Assembly: GCA_000231825.2 (NCBI GenBank)
Contig: JH720299.1
Span: 1,391,375 to 1,455,374 of the forward strand
Direction: 5' to 3'
From: Tetrahymena elliotti 4EA
Lineage: Eukaryota; Ciliophora; Oligohymenophorea; Hymenostomatida; Tetrahymenidae
Length of the DNA: 64,000 nucleotides
Below the pieces are notes generated by a model. That model did not search any database and was not told the DNA's origin. It saw only the letters and a list, made by a program, of their open reading frames with translations. Shown here in pieces: positions 42,201-52,941 of the stretch. Position numbers and translations under genes: made by a program. Every line of letters starts with the position of its first letter. Position 1 is the stretch's first letter.

Positions 42201-42272
42201 ATAATCCTCTTCTTATATTTATTTATTTTTCTTCTTTGCTTTATTCTGATTTAATCTAGTACTTCCATTCAT
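30207..42272 (-). CDS. Giant multi-WW, probable ciliary/centriolar scaffold, ~3004 aa
   Basis: Eleven exons: 42272-41600, 41194-39888, 39826-38988, 38550-38082, 37857-37781, 37715-37360, 37257-36701, 36321-35178, 35033-33325, 32587-31469 and 30971-30207; stop TGA 30209-30207. All phases agree and the total is 9,015 nt. Exon 2 could end three bases later at the better donor GTAAGT. The N-terminus is acidic. Three WW-like modules follow: about 246-276 (LPSNFTKEVDPDQQIIYFN..SSYEHP), about 721-784 (a helical lead-in QLLWVARAF, then FWTE..YVNQ..FNIHP) and about 975-1030 (LGLNFPEDI lead-in, then NEWRF..FYWF..KYP). Helical lead-in plus WW is the arrangement of the CEP164 N-terminus. Next come SR/S-rich and very Q-rich segments, then KE-rich coiled coil with an acidic stretch, and a folded-looking C-terminal exon (255 codons) with FLDYGMKTDDLDKMIKRL. 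No catalytic motif was seen. A structural basal-body or ciliary role is inference. Two genes merged by my splicing is the main alternative. Confidence 0.8.
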
Positions 42273-42667
42273 CCTCAAATCAATACAAATATTGAATTAT
42301 TACAAAAAATAATAATTAAATAATCAATCAATCTATTCAAAATCTATTTAACAGAAAACCCAACAAGATCATTAAAATAAATCCTATTTTTAAATGATGC
42401 TAATCCACTAATCATCTTTAATATAATTTTTTCATTCTTAAAAATTGGAATATCTGATAAATAAAAACAAATATTAGTTTAACCATTTTGAAGACTATGC
42501 CTTAAAGGAATTATTTTAAACATGGATTTATTGATTGACTGACTGTCATTTTTAATTTAAAATTTGTTTGCGCTTTAAAAATAAAAAGTTGAATTTAAAG
42601 TCAAAAGATAATTAATTAATAACTAATTGATTAAAGATATAAAATAGATAATAGATAGATTGATTGA
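42273..42667. promoter_or_regulatory. Divergent intergenic/promoter region
   Basis: 395 bp between the start codons of the minus-strand giant gene (42272) and the plus-strand small gene (42668). Both promoters must lie here or in overlapping 5' leaders. It is A+T-rich. No specific element could be named. Confidence 0.6.
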
Positions 42668-43099
42668 ATGTCTGGAAGAGCTTAAGAAGGAATAAAAGGT
42701 AAAAAATATAAAGACCTAAAGGAAGAAGTAAAAGCTTTAGCATCTTTATATATCGAATCTGAATTTGTAACGGAGGGTGCTTAAAATTTGTTATGTGATT
42801 ACTTTAAGGATTTTATTTAGAATTTGTTGATTAAAGTTAGAATGAGATAGTAATTAAGAAAGAATTTTTCATAAGATGATTACAAAAGTGAAATATTACA
42901 AATAATCTCAAATGATGATAAGTTACTTTACAAAGCAATCAAAACATATTACCACGATCTGAGATATAGAATATATGAAGATGCCAAAAAGAAAGATGAA
43001 GATATTAAAGGTGAAGAAGGAGAAAAGGGTGAAAAAGGTTAAGATAAAGATGATCAAAATGATGATGATTATAATAATGAAGAAGATGATTCTCTTTGA
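42668..43099 (+). CDS. Small acidic-tailed protein, possible histone fold, 143 aa
   Basis: Single exon, ATG 42668 to TGA 43097-43099. Residues about 15-115 are predicted by eye to be mainly helical, with a helix, long central helix, helix pattern (KEEVKALASLYIESEFVTEG; then YFKDFIQNLLIKVRMRQQLR; then ISNDDKLLYKAIKTYYHDLR). The spacing recalls a histone fold of the TAF13/SPT3 type, including a short ISNDDK-like loop where TAF13 has its RKDP segment. The tail (from about 113) is low-complexity Lys/Glu/Gly then Asp/Asn-rich and acidic. If TAF13-like it would act in TFIID at promoters, but the match is only by pattern and weak. It is divergently arranged with the giant gene. Confidence 0.75.
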
Positions 43100-44420
43100 A
43101 GCAAAATAAACAAATCAACAAATCATTAAAAGCGATAAGCAATAATTAAACTAAAATCTATATAAAATAATAATACTCATACTATTTTGAAAGCTAGAAT
43201 ATAACTTAAATAAGCAAAAATAATTAGTTAAATAATCTACTATTTGCATTATATTGATAGATAGACACAAATTATTCTTTTTAATAATTATTTTATTTAC
43301 TATCTCAATATTTGTTGTATATATTTATTCATTTTATTTCTTACTTCCTCATCTTTATAAAAATAATTTTATATCATTTCTCATTTATTGCAAACTATTT
43401 TATGATTTTTGTATGTAGACAAAGCTAAGATAAGAAAGACAAATCATTCAATAAAATAATTTATTCAATAATTAATATTTTAAATTGTTTATTCTGCTCA
43501 TTTTTTAACTATTTCAATACCTAACATTCTTTCCTAATTCTAATTAATAAACCTAATTATTTTCTAATATCTAGAATTTCTACTTCATTATTTGGTTGTT
43601 AAACATCCTCTCATAATTCTAATAAATAGACCTATTAATTTCTAATATTTCTTATTTAAAGGATCTACTTCATTTTAACTAATTCCTTTATTTAATAATT
43701 TTAATAAATAAATAATGATTAATTTTTAATATTCATGATTTATTCTACTTCATTATTCAACTATTTCAATACCAAAACTTCTTCCATAATTCTAATAAAT
43801 AACTCTGACTAATTAATTTCAGAAATTTATTTTCTAAACTAATCAAAATTATAGAAGGAAAAATCTATGTTAATAAAGAGAAAAATAAAATTATTTTAAT
43901 AATATGAAAAATTTAAAGGATTTCAATCAAAGAGGTTTTAAAACTATTTTTACAGATTAGCAATTCTTCATCTTAGTCTATAAAAAATAAAGCTGTTAAA
44001 AAATTTCAGATTAATCAACCGTTTTAAATTTAATTAGATTAAGATTATAAATTTTTTATTAAAATTATAAAACAAATTGTGATAAAATTATTTAATAGAT
44101 AGACTACCTAATCAATAGCTATTGAAAAAGTCAATACATCTACAAATTAAATCATAAAAAATTATTAATCAAGAATTAAAGCCAAATAAATTGTTCTCTA
44201 ATACAAGAGCAATCACAGTAAATAAAATGAAAATCTTAAAAACATAGAACAACTAACATTTAAGAAATATTATACAATTTTAATGAGTTATTCTAAATAT
44301 TTTTACTTTTTATAAAAATGTTAAATTTTTAAATAGAATAAATCTTAAATTTTAATATTGACCATTCATCAATAAATAAGAAATATTTTTTTACAGATAG
44401 AACAAGTTATTTGAAATAAT
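43100..44420. other. A+T-rich intergenic region with chance frames
   Basis: It holds an approximately 83-bp tandem repeat (listed separately) and, on the plus strand, an open stretch at about 43910-44415 with Gln/Lys/Asn-rich translation but no start codon near its beginning and no splice model. I do not call a gene there. It ends against the 3' end of the minus-strand gene at 44421. Confidence 0.45.
43495..43825. repeat. Tandem repeat of about 83 bp, four copies
   Basis: Marked by CTACTTCATT (CTGCTCATTT in the first copy) near 43495, 43580, 43664 and 43745. Each is followed by a variant of AACTATTTCAATAC and then CATAATTCTAATAAATA. The third copy is most diverged. Non-coding as far as can be seen. 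Confidence 0.55.
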
Positions 44421-45424
44421 TCAAATATAATTAAAAGGTTTGCTAGAAACTTTATTGGGTTATTACATGTGTAAACTTTTATTATCATTTTCTTTCTAAA
44501 TATTATTTTATTGTTGAGGCTAAATAATATTTTATTTTTGTGGATAAATACTATTTTATTAGAGAGGCGAAACAATATTTTATTATTTAGGTTAAATAAT
44601 TTTTTATTAGAGAGGCTAAATAATTTTGCTTTCATGTTGTTAATTCCCATTTTAAATTTTATTTTCATTTTCTACCAAATTTTTAGAATATTTTTCAGAA
44701 TCTACAATCATTAATTCTTAAAAAACATTTTAAACCCTTTGATAAATATCTGTGCCTTATAAAGTATAAGGTTTTCCTAATATTTTAATAGATTGAAGAA
44801 GTATTTGTTTGATTGTTGACTAAATTTGTTATTATTATTCTATGAGGTTCTTCGTTTAATAAAAAGCTTCTAATTTACTATTTAAATCAGTTTGATATTA
44901 TTATAAGTTTTTATTTTAATTGTTAATAAATTGTACTAAATTTTAGCCATTATTTACATCATCAGCCATGAAATCTTTGTAAAGTGTTATAAATTCTCCC
45001 TTTTTAACAATAGTTTCATAGAATGTTATTAATCCTTACTTTTCAGCAAGTATTTACTAAGTATTTTATAGAGCTAATTTCTCTAAGGCTTCAATTTTAC
45101 TCTTTAAATCAGCAAAAAATACTTTTATTTCTTACTAAGTGTCTTTTTAATTATCTGTATTGGACTCTATTAAGAAATTTTTAAGAATTTATCTGTCATT
45201 TAATTTAGGAAATCTATCGAAGATTTTCAATTAGCCTGTACAGAAATTTTAAACTTGATTCATCAACAGCAAATTTTATCCTTATTGTTCAAATTCTGTG
45301 ACACATTTTAAGCATCTCCAGGGTATTTTATCTAATTTTTAGATCCAATTATCAAATAGACAATTCCTTCATCTCTGTGATAAAAATACTTTTTATTTTG
45401 AGGAATTTACTATTATTACTGCAT
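44421..45424 (-). pseudogene. Truncated, frameshifted paralog of the 49299 gene
   Basis: Reads from ATG 45424 to TGA 44423-44421, but its 1,004 nt need one extra base to stay in frame. The shift lies near 45311-45318, where the paralog has the second zinc-ligand pair. It matches the gene at 47794-49299 from IGSKNQIKYPG through NDRQILKNF, a coiled middle, and FKDFMADDVN.GQNLVQFIN. The first ligand motif CxxH has become YxxH here. It then ends in a Gln-rich tail built of five 8-residue repeats, whereas the paralog continues with about 250 more residues. A lost metal ligand, a frameshift and a missing C-terminal domain together suggest a decaying duplicate. A single-base sequencing error near the assembly gap would explain the frameshift alone. 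Confidence 0.65.
44497..44616 (-). repeat. 24-bp tandem repeat, five copies, coding
   Basis: Five consecutive 24-bp units at 44497, 44521, 44545, 44569 and 44593, with a sixth partial. On the minus strand each encodes eight residues of the type IIQPLQQN, with variants at each position. The period is a multiple of three, so copy-number change would keep frame. Confidence 0.85.
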
Positions 45425-45769
45425 CTCTTACTTTTTTTTTGTAATTTTTATTTTTTTAATTAATTATTATTATTACTTTTCTCTTTACTAATATTTTCAA
45501 AATAAATAATTTAAGGATAAAATAAAACTCTTTTATTTTCTGTTTTAATTGATGATTAATAAGTTGAATTTTTTGTTTTTTATACTAAATTATCTAGATT
45601 ATCTATTCAAACAAAATAAATTTATTAATTAATTTGTAAAAGTTAAAATAAAAGTTTTTTATCTCAAAAATAAAATTTTCCTTTAAATCAGATCTAATAA
45701 AATTTTATTCAGTTGTTAATTTAGTCTTTCTCTCTATTTTTACAATTTAAAAATATTTTGACTGAGTTC
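45425..45769. other. A+T-rich DNA upstream of the truncated paralog
   Basis: No coding frame. Long T runs near 45428-45470. Probably the old 5' flank of the truncated gene, adjoining the transposase relic. Confidence 0.45.
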
Positions 45770-45990
45770 TGAATTTTTTTCCTTTGAATTCTGAACAATT
45801 TAGAAAAATGAAGAAGAGGCCAGTCCAGAATTTCTAAGTTTTATTCTTCAAGATAAGTTTTGACTTTCAGAGCTGTATGAGAAGTGGTGTTATCTTACTG
45901 AAATGTAAGCTCTCCACTTTATAATCTCTCGATATCTTGGTAGGCAGTCGTTTAATATCTCAACCTTAAACCATTCGATAACTGGTAAAA
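45770..45990 (-). mobile_element. Tc1/mariner-type transposase relic
   Basis: On the minus strand the segment reads DNTTSHTALKVKTYLEEQ followed by NLEILDWP. This is the region of Tc1/mariner transposases around the second catalytic Asp, where families have DNA.xHTA..V...L and L.WP. Upstream bases give CLPRYREIIKWRAYISV in a neighbouring frame, so one frameshift separates the two. After LDWP the expected SPDLNPIE motif is not maintained. No terminal inverted repeats or TA duplications were identified. It is an inactive fragment. Confidence 0.65.
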
Positions 45991-46109
45991 ATTTCTAAAA
46001 GTAAAAATGAGGAAAAAATTTATTGTCATTACTAAAATGAATACATTTTAAAATTAAAATAAGGTTAAAATTATCAAAAAATCTAAAAAACAAAAGAAAA
46101 AATATAAAA

Positions 46110-46209
46110 NNNNNNNNNNNNNNNNNNNNNNNNNNNNNNNNNNNNNNNNNNNNNNNNNNNNNNNNNNNNNNNNNNNNNNNNNNNNNNNNNNNNNNNNNNN
46201 NNNNNNNNN
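46110..46209. other. Assembly gap (100 N)
   Basis: A run of exactly 100 N between two transposon-like segments. A round size usually means unknown true length. The repeats on either side are the likely cause. Confidence 0.99.
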
Positions 46210-46955
46210 CCGATGGTAAGAAGCTTCCTTTATATGTTGTTTTCCAAAAAAGCAAAGGATAAATAATCAATTACTTTCCAAATCGTACAATAGTAAAAAA
46301 TAATAAATATGGATGGATGAATAATGAATTAGTTTTGGATTGGCTGAACAGAGTTCTGTTTAAAGCAAAATTTAATAACAATTCGGTACTGTTCTCCTTT
46401 GGGATAGCTTTTCAAGTCATATTTCATCATCAATAAAAGATAGAATAAAAGAATTTAACCAAGACAAAATTCTACATAAGAAATTATCCCTTCTTGCTCT
46501 ACTTATCTACTTTAGTTCTTGGTGTAACGATCAATAAACCTTTCAAGCAGAAGATAAGAAAGCTATTTAATGAATATTTATCTACAAGTGATTTGTCTTC
46601 TGAAAATATTACCAAAAGAGGAGATTATAAAAACCCTACAAATAAATAGGTATAGAATTTGTGTATAGAAGCTTGGAAAGAAATAGATGCACCAACAATA
46701 AAAAAGGTCTTAATGTAGATAATTCTGAAAATTTTTGAAAAAAAATACATCAAATAGAGAACAAATAGTATAATCATTAACATCTTACATTTAATAAAAA
46801 AAAGTAAAATAATAACTCTTGAAGAATAAGATTACTTAGAATGTTCAGGAATATAATAATAACTAATTGATTTATAACAAGCTAAAGAAATTATTCGTTT
46901 CTTTTGGAATGATTTAAAAAGCTCTGCCTTTTATAAAATCTCTAGGCATACCTGA
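46210..46955 (+). mobile_element. Pogo/Tigger-like DDE transposase relic, 5' end in gap
   Basis: The frame entering from the gap reads DGKKLPLYVVFQ, then YGWMNNELVLDWL, the pattern of pogo/Tigger/jerky DDE domains (G.KLPP..IFKG..N..GWM.....W). The catalytic-Asp segment LLWDSFSSHISSSIKDRIKE is present but in a shifted frame (about 46386-46530). The original frame resumes with GVTINKPFKQKIRKLF, matching the conserved N-KPFK motif after the third catalytic position, and runs to TGA 46953-46955. At least two frameshifts exist, so it is inactive. The N-terminal DNA-binding part would lie in or beyond the gap. Confidence 0.7.
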
Positions 46956-47793
46956 CAAATTCTGATAAAATAAGTATAAAATGCAGAAGTAATAGATAGA
47001 ATCCAATTTCAATACCAGAACCAGCTTTACATACATACATTTAATCAAGCAAGTATGCATTCAGACTTGCATCTTAAAATTAGATTTATTAATATAATAT
47101 TTGTATTTTTTTAAATATTATATTAAATTTTATTTATCAATAGAAGGCCAGAGATATAGATAGAGGAATAAGTTAAGCAATTATTTTAGGATTGGTTATG
47201 CTTGTAGTTTTTGTAGTTTCTGTAGTTACTATAGTATTGGAAATTACTGAAGATTTTGTATTTCATGCTTGGTTAGTTAATAAAATGTATTTTAAATTAG
47301 AATACTACAAAAAAGTGTTTCATTAATTTCTCATTTTTAATTTACCTCTGAAAATAATTTCTTTTACAAAGTTGCTATCAAATAAGATTCTCTGCTTCAG
47401 AAATAAAATCTTGAATTATCCTTCTATTTTAATATTATCAATACTTAAAAAGGCTAAAGAATAGAATAAATAAAATGATTAATTAAAAAATAATATTTAT
47501 TTTTCAAAATAAGATTCAGATTATTAAAATGATTTAGTAATTCCTATTTCTTTTTTAATGTTTTAGTGTTAGCTAATATGGTTTAATGAGTGTATTTATT
47601 AAATACTGTTTTCTTCAAATTTCTAGATAATGTGTATTTTATTAACTACAAAGAACGAATAAATAAATATTTAAAAGAATATATTGAATTGATTTATTTG
47701 TCAACTTTTACAATGATATAAAGATTTGCTTTACAATAAAAAACATTTATTTAAAAAGTGATATTGATTGAATGAAACATGAATTAGAAATAT
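46956..47793. other. A+T-rich intergenic DNA
   Basis: Between the transposase relic and the 3' end of the intact zinc-ligand gene. A short patch at 47180-47260 repeats GTAGTTT-like units. No coding frame or terminal repeat of the element was identified. Confidence 0.45.
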
Positions 47794-49299
47794 TCAATTT
47801 TAATCAATTATTCTAAAATCAATAAATTCTATTTTTTATATTCCATTTGTTTATACAAAAAAGTTTAAATTTTAATTTTTAATTAATTTTTGGAGCTTTT
47901 CATCTGTGACTGCAATTTGGTTTTCTTTTTTTGGGAAATCGAATAAATGAAACTAGTGATTTTTCAAGCAAATGTATAATCCTAATTTTCTCATTTCTTC
48001 ACTGTGAGATATTGTTGGATCTTTAAAATCCTTACCTTGTAGAACTTAAATGTTTAAATTAGTTTTATCAGCACTATTTGATAAAAGATAGTCAATTTTT
48101 TTTTCAGAATCAAATTATCCACCTTTAAAAAGTTCTTCAAATCCAACATTAATTTTATATGAATCTATTTTATTTTCAAATGGTGTAAATTTTAGTAAGA
48201 TTTTATACTATTTGTCAACTTGAATTGGCTTTTGATCAAATAATAAAAAATTTTTTTATTTGTTTTTATACGTAATAGAATTATTTAAAATATTTAGTTC
48301 AGTTTTGAAAACATATGTCCAATCCTAGATTCTTTAAAACTATTATTATTATTATTAATTATTTGAGACAGGTAAAGAAACTTAATTCTACATTTATTAT
48401 TTATTTGGGTTGCTTTACTAATTGGGTAAATTTTAGATATTATTTTGTAATTTAACACCTAGCTGTGTAAACGTATTAGTTATTTATTTATTTGAGAAAG
48501 GAGTTATCTAAAATTAATTTATTTTGCTTTACATTTTCTAATCAAGTCCAATAATATCTTTTTCAAAAAGTTTCATGAATCTTTCAAAATATATGTCTGA
48601 AATTTTGTGTGGAGGACTATCATTTTTGTCTTCAAAAATATATGTTTATCCTAACATTTCAATAGAGCTAAGAATCATTTGTTTTAATTTAGATTAAATT
48701 GGTTATTATTTTTGCATGAACATCTATGTTTTTTTAAAAGCTTACAATTTGTTATTTAAATCAATTTAATATTATTATTAGTTCTAGTTTTGATCATTTA
48801 TAAATTATACTAAATTCTAGCCATTATCTACATCATCTGCCATGAAATCTTTGAAAAGTGTTACAAATTATCCCTTTTTACAAATATTTACATAGTCTTT
48901 AATTAATCCTTACTTATTGATAAGCTCTTGTTCAACGTTTTGGAGAACTTATTTCTCTAATGTTTCAATTTTACTCTTTAAATCAACAAAAAAATCTTTT
49001 ATTTCTTATTAAGGGTCTATATACTAAGTATTACTGTACACATACTAATAATTTTTAAGAATTTATTTGTCATTTAACTTTGGGAATTTCTCTAGGATTT
49101 TCTCTTAGTCTTTACAGAAATTTTGAATTTAATCAACTTCAACTAAATTCTATCCCTCCAAATCTAGCTCAGTAATACATACTTTACAAGCTCCAGGGTA
49201 TTTTAGTTTATTTTTAGATCCGACTTAAATGTAAAAAATATCTTCACCTTTGTGAATATAACACTTTTTTTGTTGAAGAACTTTCACTTCCTCTTACAT
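47794..49299 (-). CDS. Zinc-ligand, coiled-coil protein with C-terminal globular region, 501 aa
   Basis: One intronless frame from ATG 49299 to TGA 47796-47794, with many TAA/TAG as Gln. Near the N-terminus CYIH (Cys13, His16) and CKVC about 20 residues later form a CxxH..CxxC set like half of a B-box or treble-clef zinc site. The section after it is helical and coiled (SKIETLEKQVLQNVEQEL), followed by FKDFMADDVDNGQNLVQFIN, which is well conserved with the paralog at 44421-45424. A short Gln-rich linker (about 300-345) precedes a mixed beta-looking C-terminal region of about 150 residues (ILLKFTPFENKIDSYKINVG). The arrangement resembles B-box/coiled-coil proteins with a C-terminal beta domain, but no family is assigned. 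No membrane segment or signal peptide. Confidence 0.8.
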
Positions 49300-50879
49300 G
49301 TTTCAATAATTTTTTTACTTCTTTTTTTGCTATTTGTTTTTTATTTAATTATTTATTATCTTTTCTATATTTCAGATTTTAGACAGAAAATAAAAAAAGA
49401 TAAAAAAAATAAAAGACTTTTATTTTTTCTTTATTGTATTCTAAAACCTCCTCTCTTAAACCAAATTTCCCCATAAAACCCTATTAAAAAAATTTTTTTT
49501 GATAATGAAATTTTGGTAGAAAATTTTGATAAAAATAATTTGATTATTGTTAATGTTTTATAGTAATATGTCTATTTCATAGAAATATTTGAAAAAATAA
49601 ATCAAAATTTTTACAAATATGATATTTGTTTCTATATTTGGATGGTTGATAACTTTTAAAATATGAATGAAAGGCTGAATTTTCATGAAATTACATTTAA
49701 AATTAGTTAATCTTTGTATTAGTGGCTTTTCTATTTTTCTTTTTGTATTTTAATTAAAAATAAAAGTCCTTTGTCTCAAAATAAATTTTTCCTTGCATCA
49801 TTTAACAATCAAATATTTTCCTTTAATTATAATCTATAAAAATAGAGAAAGCTATTTAAATAAAAATTGGAGAAACAAATTAGTTAATTGTGATGAATCA
49901 TTTTTTTTGTTAAATCTAAATTATTTCATGAAAAAAAATAATTTTTTTTCTTTTTTTTATAAAATTATTAACATTATTATTTTTTAATATGAATTAATTA
50001 TTTAATCTTTTTTTTGGATTAATTATTCTTTCAATCAAAATATAATAAATAGCAATTATTTCTATTTGATTTTTAAATCACAGTCATGCATATTTTTTAA
50101 TGATAAGTTCAATATATTACTTTTTAATATTAAAAATAAAATATTATTGACTGAATTAATAAATATTTTTTTTTAGTTTATTTAAATTAACTTTTTAATT
50201 GATCATTTTTAATTTTTAAAATTACAATTCCATTTTTTTCTGCTTCTATACAATAAACTTCATTAAGTATTTACAATATTTTGACATTTACTTATAGAAT
50301 TTTACTTTTTTAGATATCATAACTATTTTTCAAGAATAATTAATAATTAAGATTGCCATTTTCTCACTTTGACAACTTGACTGATTGCTGGATACTATAT
50401 ATTCATACCTTAAATAGTTTAGGGTAATTGATATAAGTTAGACAAAATCTTAGTTGAATAAATACACTTTTTATATGTTTAATTTGTGAAGGTTTAGATC
50501 ACCTTATAAAAAATTATTTACCTTTTTCGAAAATTCTAAAATACCAAAGAAAGGAAATAGATTTTAATAACTTTATTAAAGACACAAGTTGGAGTTGATG
50601 GATGGATGAGTAATTTATTTTTTGAGTTTAAATTAGTGATGATTTATTTGGTTTATTCTAATGGTGATTATTTTTATTTAGAGAAAATTGTAAATATGAA
50701 TGAAAAGAAACAGTAAATTTACAATCTTCACATAAAATAATAATTTATGAACTATTAATTTTTTTAATTTAAATATGTCAAGATTAAATTAGAAACTATT
50801 TTTAATAAATTATTATGTTAACAAATAATAGTTGGTTGATGAATAATTTTTTTTGAGTTAAAATTGGGTGATTAGATTC
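49300..50879. other. A+T-rich intergenic DNA
   Basis: No supported gene. Long T runs and short imperfect repeats. The right end borders the first copy of the large segmental repeat. Confidence 0.5.
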
Positions 50880-52602
50880 AAATCACCCAAAAACATAAGG
50901 TAATTTAGGTAATCATATTAATTTATTCAAATTTGTAATAAAAGTTAATTAATTTTTCAGTATAATTTAGAAGAAAATCCAAAGCAAGATTCAATTTTTT
51001 TATTGAATATTTTGCATTTTATAATTTTTTGGATAAATTAGTTTTAAATACTAGATAGAGATAGAGCAAACACTGCTTTAAAGTTAATTTTTAGGCTCAT
51101 TAAAAATTTAGTTTTGTAAAATTAACTTGGCTAAATCTGTAATAAAAGTTAATTAATATTTAGTAGAATTTTGAAGATAATTTCAAAATGTAATAATTAA
51201 GTTTTCTTTTTAACTTATTTTGTTAGTGGATTAACTAACTTGAGAGAAAGTATTAATAATCATAATTCCTCAAAACATTAATTAATTCCCATAATCAAAT
51301 GATCAAATAAAGATTTATCCAAATTAAGCATAGAGGGATTTGCAAAAATTTTATCTAATTTTCCATATTTTCAAATTTAGGCTCAATTATTAATTTTACT
51401 GCATTACTTTTTTGAAATACGAGGAAATTTAATATGATTAAATGTGATTTCTATTTTAAATATTAATTTAAAGACTTTCTTTTAAATCAATTTTTTTTAT
51501 GCACTAAGTAAAAGATAGATAGATTGTCAATACTCTTTGCTCACAAAAAGAGTGAAATATTATTTAGAAGATATCATTTATTTACGTAGATTTGAATTAA
51601 ATAATAATACAAAATCAATCAATCATCTCCAGAAATTTATTTATTAATTTTAACAGAATTTATTTTAAATCTTTTGAAGACTTTCTTTAATTTTATTATT
51701 CCAAAAAGAATATCTTGCCGTATTAAATTTCTTTAACAGTAAGATGTATTATTTATTAACAAATCTTTTTTTAATAAATTCCATTTAACATCATGATGTA
51801 TTTGAATATTTTATTGTTTATAGAAATTAAAAAGAATTAAAATACAATCAATTCGTAGACCAAATAAAATATTTTTGAGAAATTTCAGGTCATTTTAGGT
51901 TTATATCTTAAAAATGATTTTTGAGAAGAAAATATAAATTTTATGTAAAGTGATAAGCTAAGTTTTTCATCGAATTAATTGTAAATAAATAAGTTTATGC
52001 TTTTTCTTTTTTTATCATAAAATCGACAATTTTATTGATTTCAGTACAGCTGTTGCTATTTTAAATATTGTATTTCCTCATCATCTTGTCAGTGGTAGGA
52101 ACAATAAGTTGACCAGACAAGTATTTTTTAACTCATATCCTCGTTAATCAGGCTAAATTTGAAAATGGAGGTTTTAATTATAAAAACATATGGTATTAGC
52201 ATTTTGATAAATTAATTTAGTTATTTATTTTACTGTTAATTTAAAGAATTGTAAGATAGTATTGACTTTTTAATTATAATTTTTTGGATCAAAATTTTGA
52301 TAGTTTGTTTATTTTAAAATTATAAATTTAAGGGAAAGAACTCTTTAGTTTTATGAATGATATTTTTTATCTATTAAAAATGGTACTGGCTATTTTAATA
52401 GTAGAATAAAGAAATTAGATTTGTATTGAAGTAAGAACGAAATTAAGTAAACTAATACAAAATATATAAAATATATTAAGGATATACAAGTCATGAAAAA
52501 TCACAATTCATCACTCTTAACATATTTATTCATTCTTAGATGTATTAAAATCTTATTTATTTAATTCAATAAGATATTATTTATTGCTTCAACTTCTAAG
52601 AA

Positions 52603-52941
52603 TCATAGTAAGAATGCAATAAAAACTATTAGTACTGAGAATAAGAGCACACTATCAAAACAGGCTAATATTTAGTTATAAAATGCTTTGACAGTGTCAT
52701 TAGTAATGTTGCTGCAATTAGTCTTCACACAAGATTTTATAGCAGAGTCAGAGTTATTATTATTACCACAATTTGAAAAGCAAGTATAAAAGGTATTCAA
52801 AGCAGTGGTACAAGCATTATCATTTGCAGGGCAAACGGTTCCTGCATTTATTTTGGCAATAATATCATCTGTACATTTAGCAGCATTTACTGTGTAAAAA
52901 GCAAGAAAAATTAGTATTAAGATAGATGCACAATTTTTCAT
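52603..52941 (-). CDS. Small secreted eight-cysteine protein with hydrophobic tail, 112 aa (copy 1)
   Basis: One exon, ATG 52941 to TGA 52605-52603; a TAA at 52677-52679 is read as Gln and would truncate it under the standard code. Residues 1-20 form a signal peptide (ILILIFLAFYTVNA). The mature part has eight cysteines, all at the same positions in the paralog at 60009, with CSNI and DTVKAFY nearby. It ends in a hydrophobic stretch LLFSVLIVFIAFLL at the very C-terminus, which suggests a GPI-anchor signal or a tail anchor. I do not recognise the family. It looks like a small cell-surface or secreted disulfide-rich protein. It sits inside the segmental repeat. Confidence 0.85.

Noticed and set aside
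43910..44415. Plus-strand open stretch of about 169 codons
   Set aside because: With TGA as the only stop codon, open frames of this size arise by chance in such A+T-rich DNA. There is no suitable start, splice model or family match.
45995..46270. Minus-strand frame spanning the N run
   Set aside because: The frame is only open because undefined bases were translated as unknown residues across the assembly gap.
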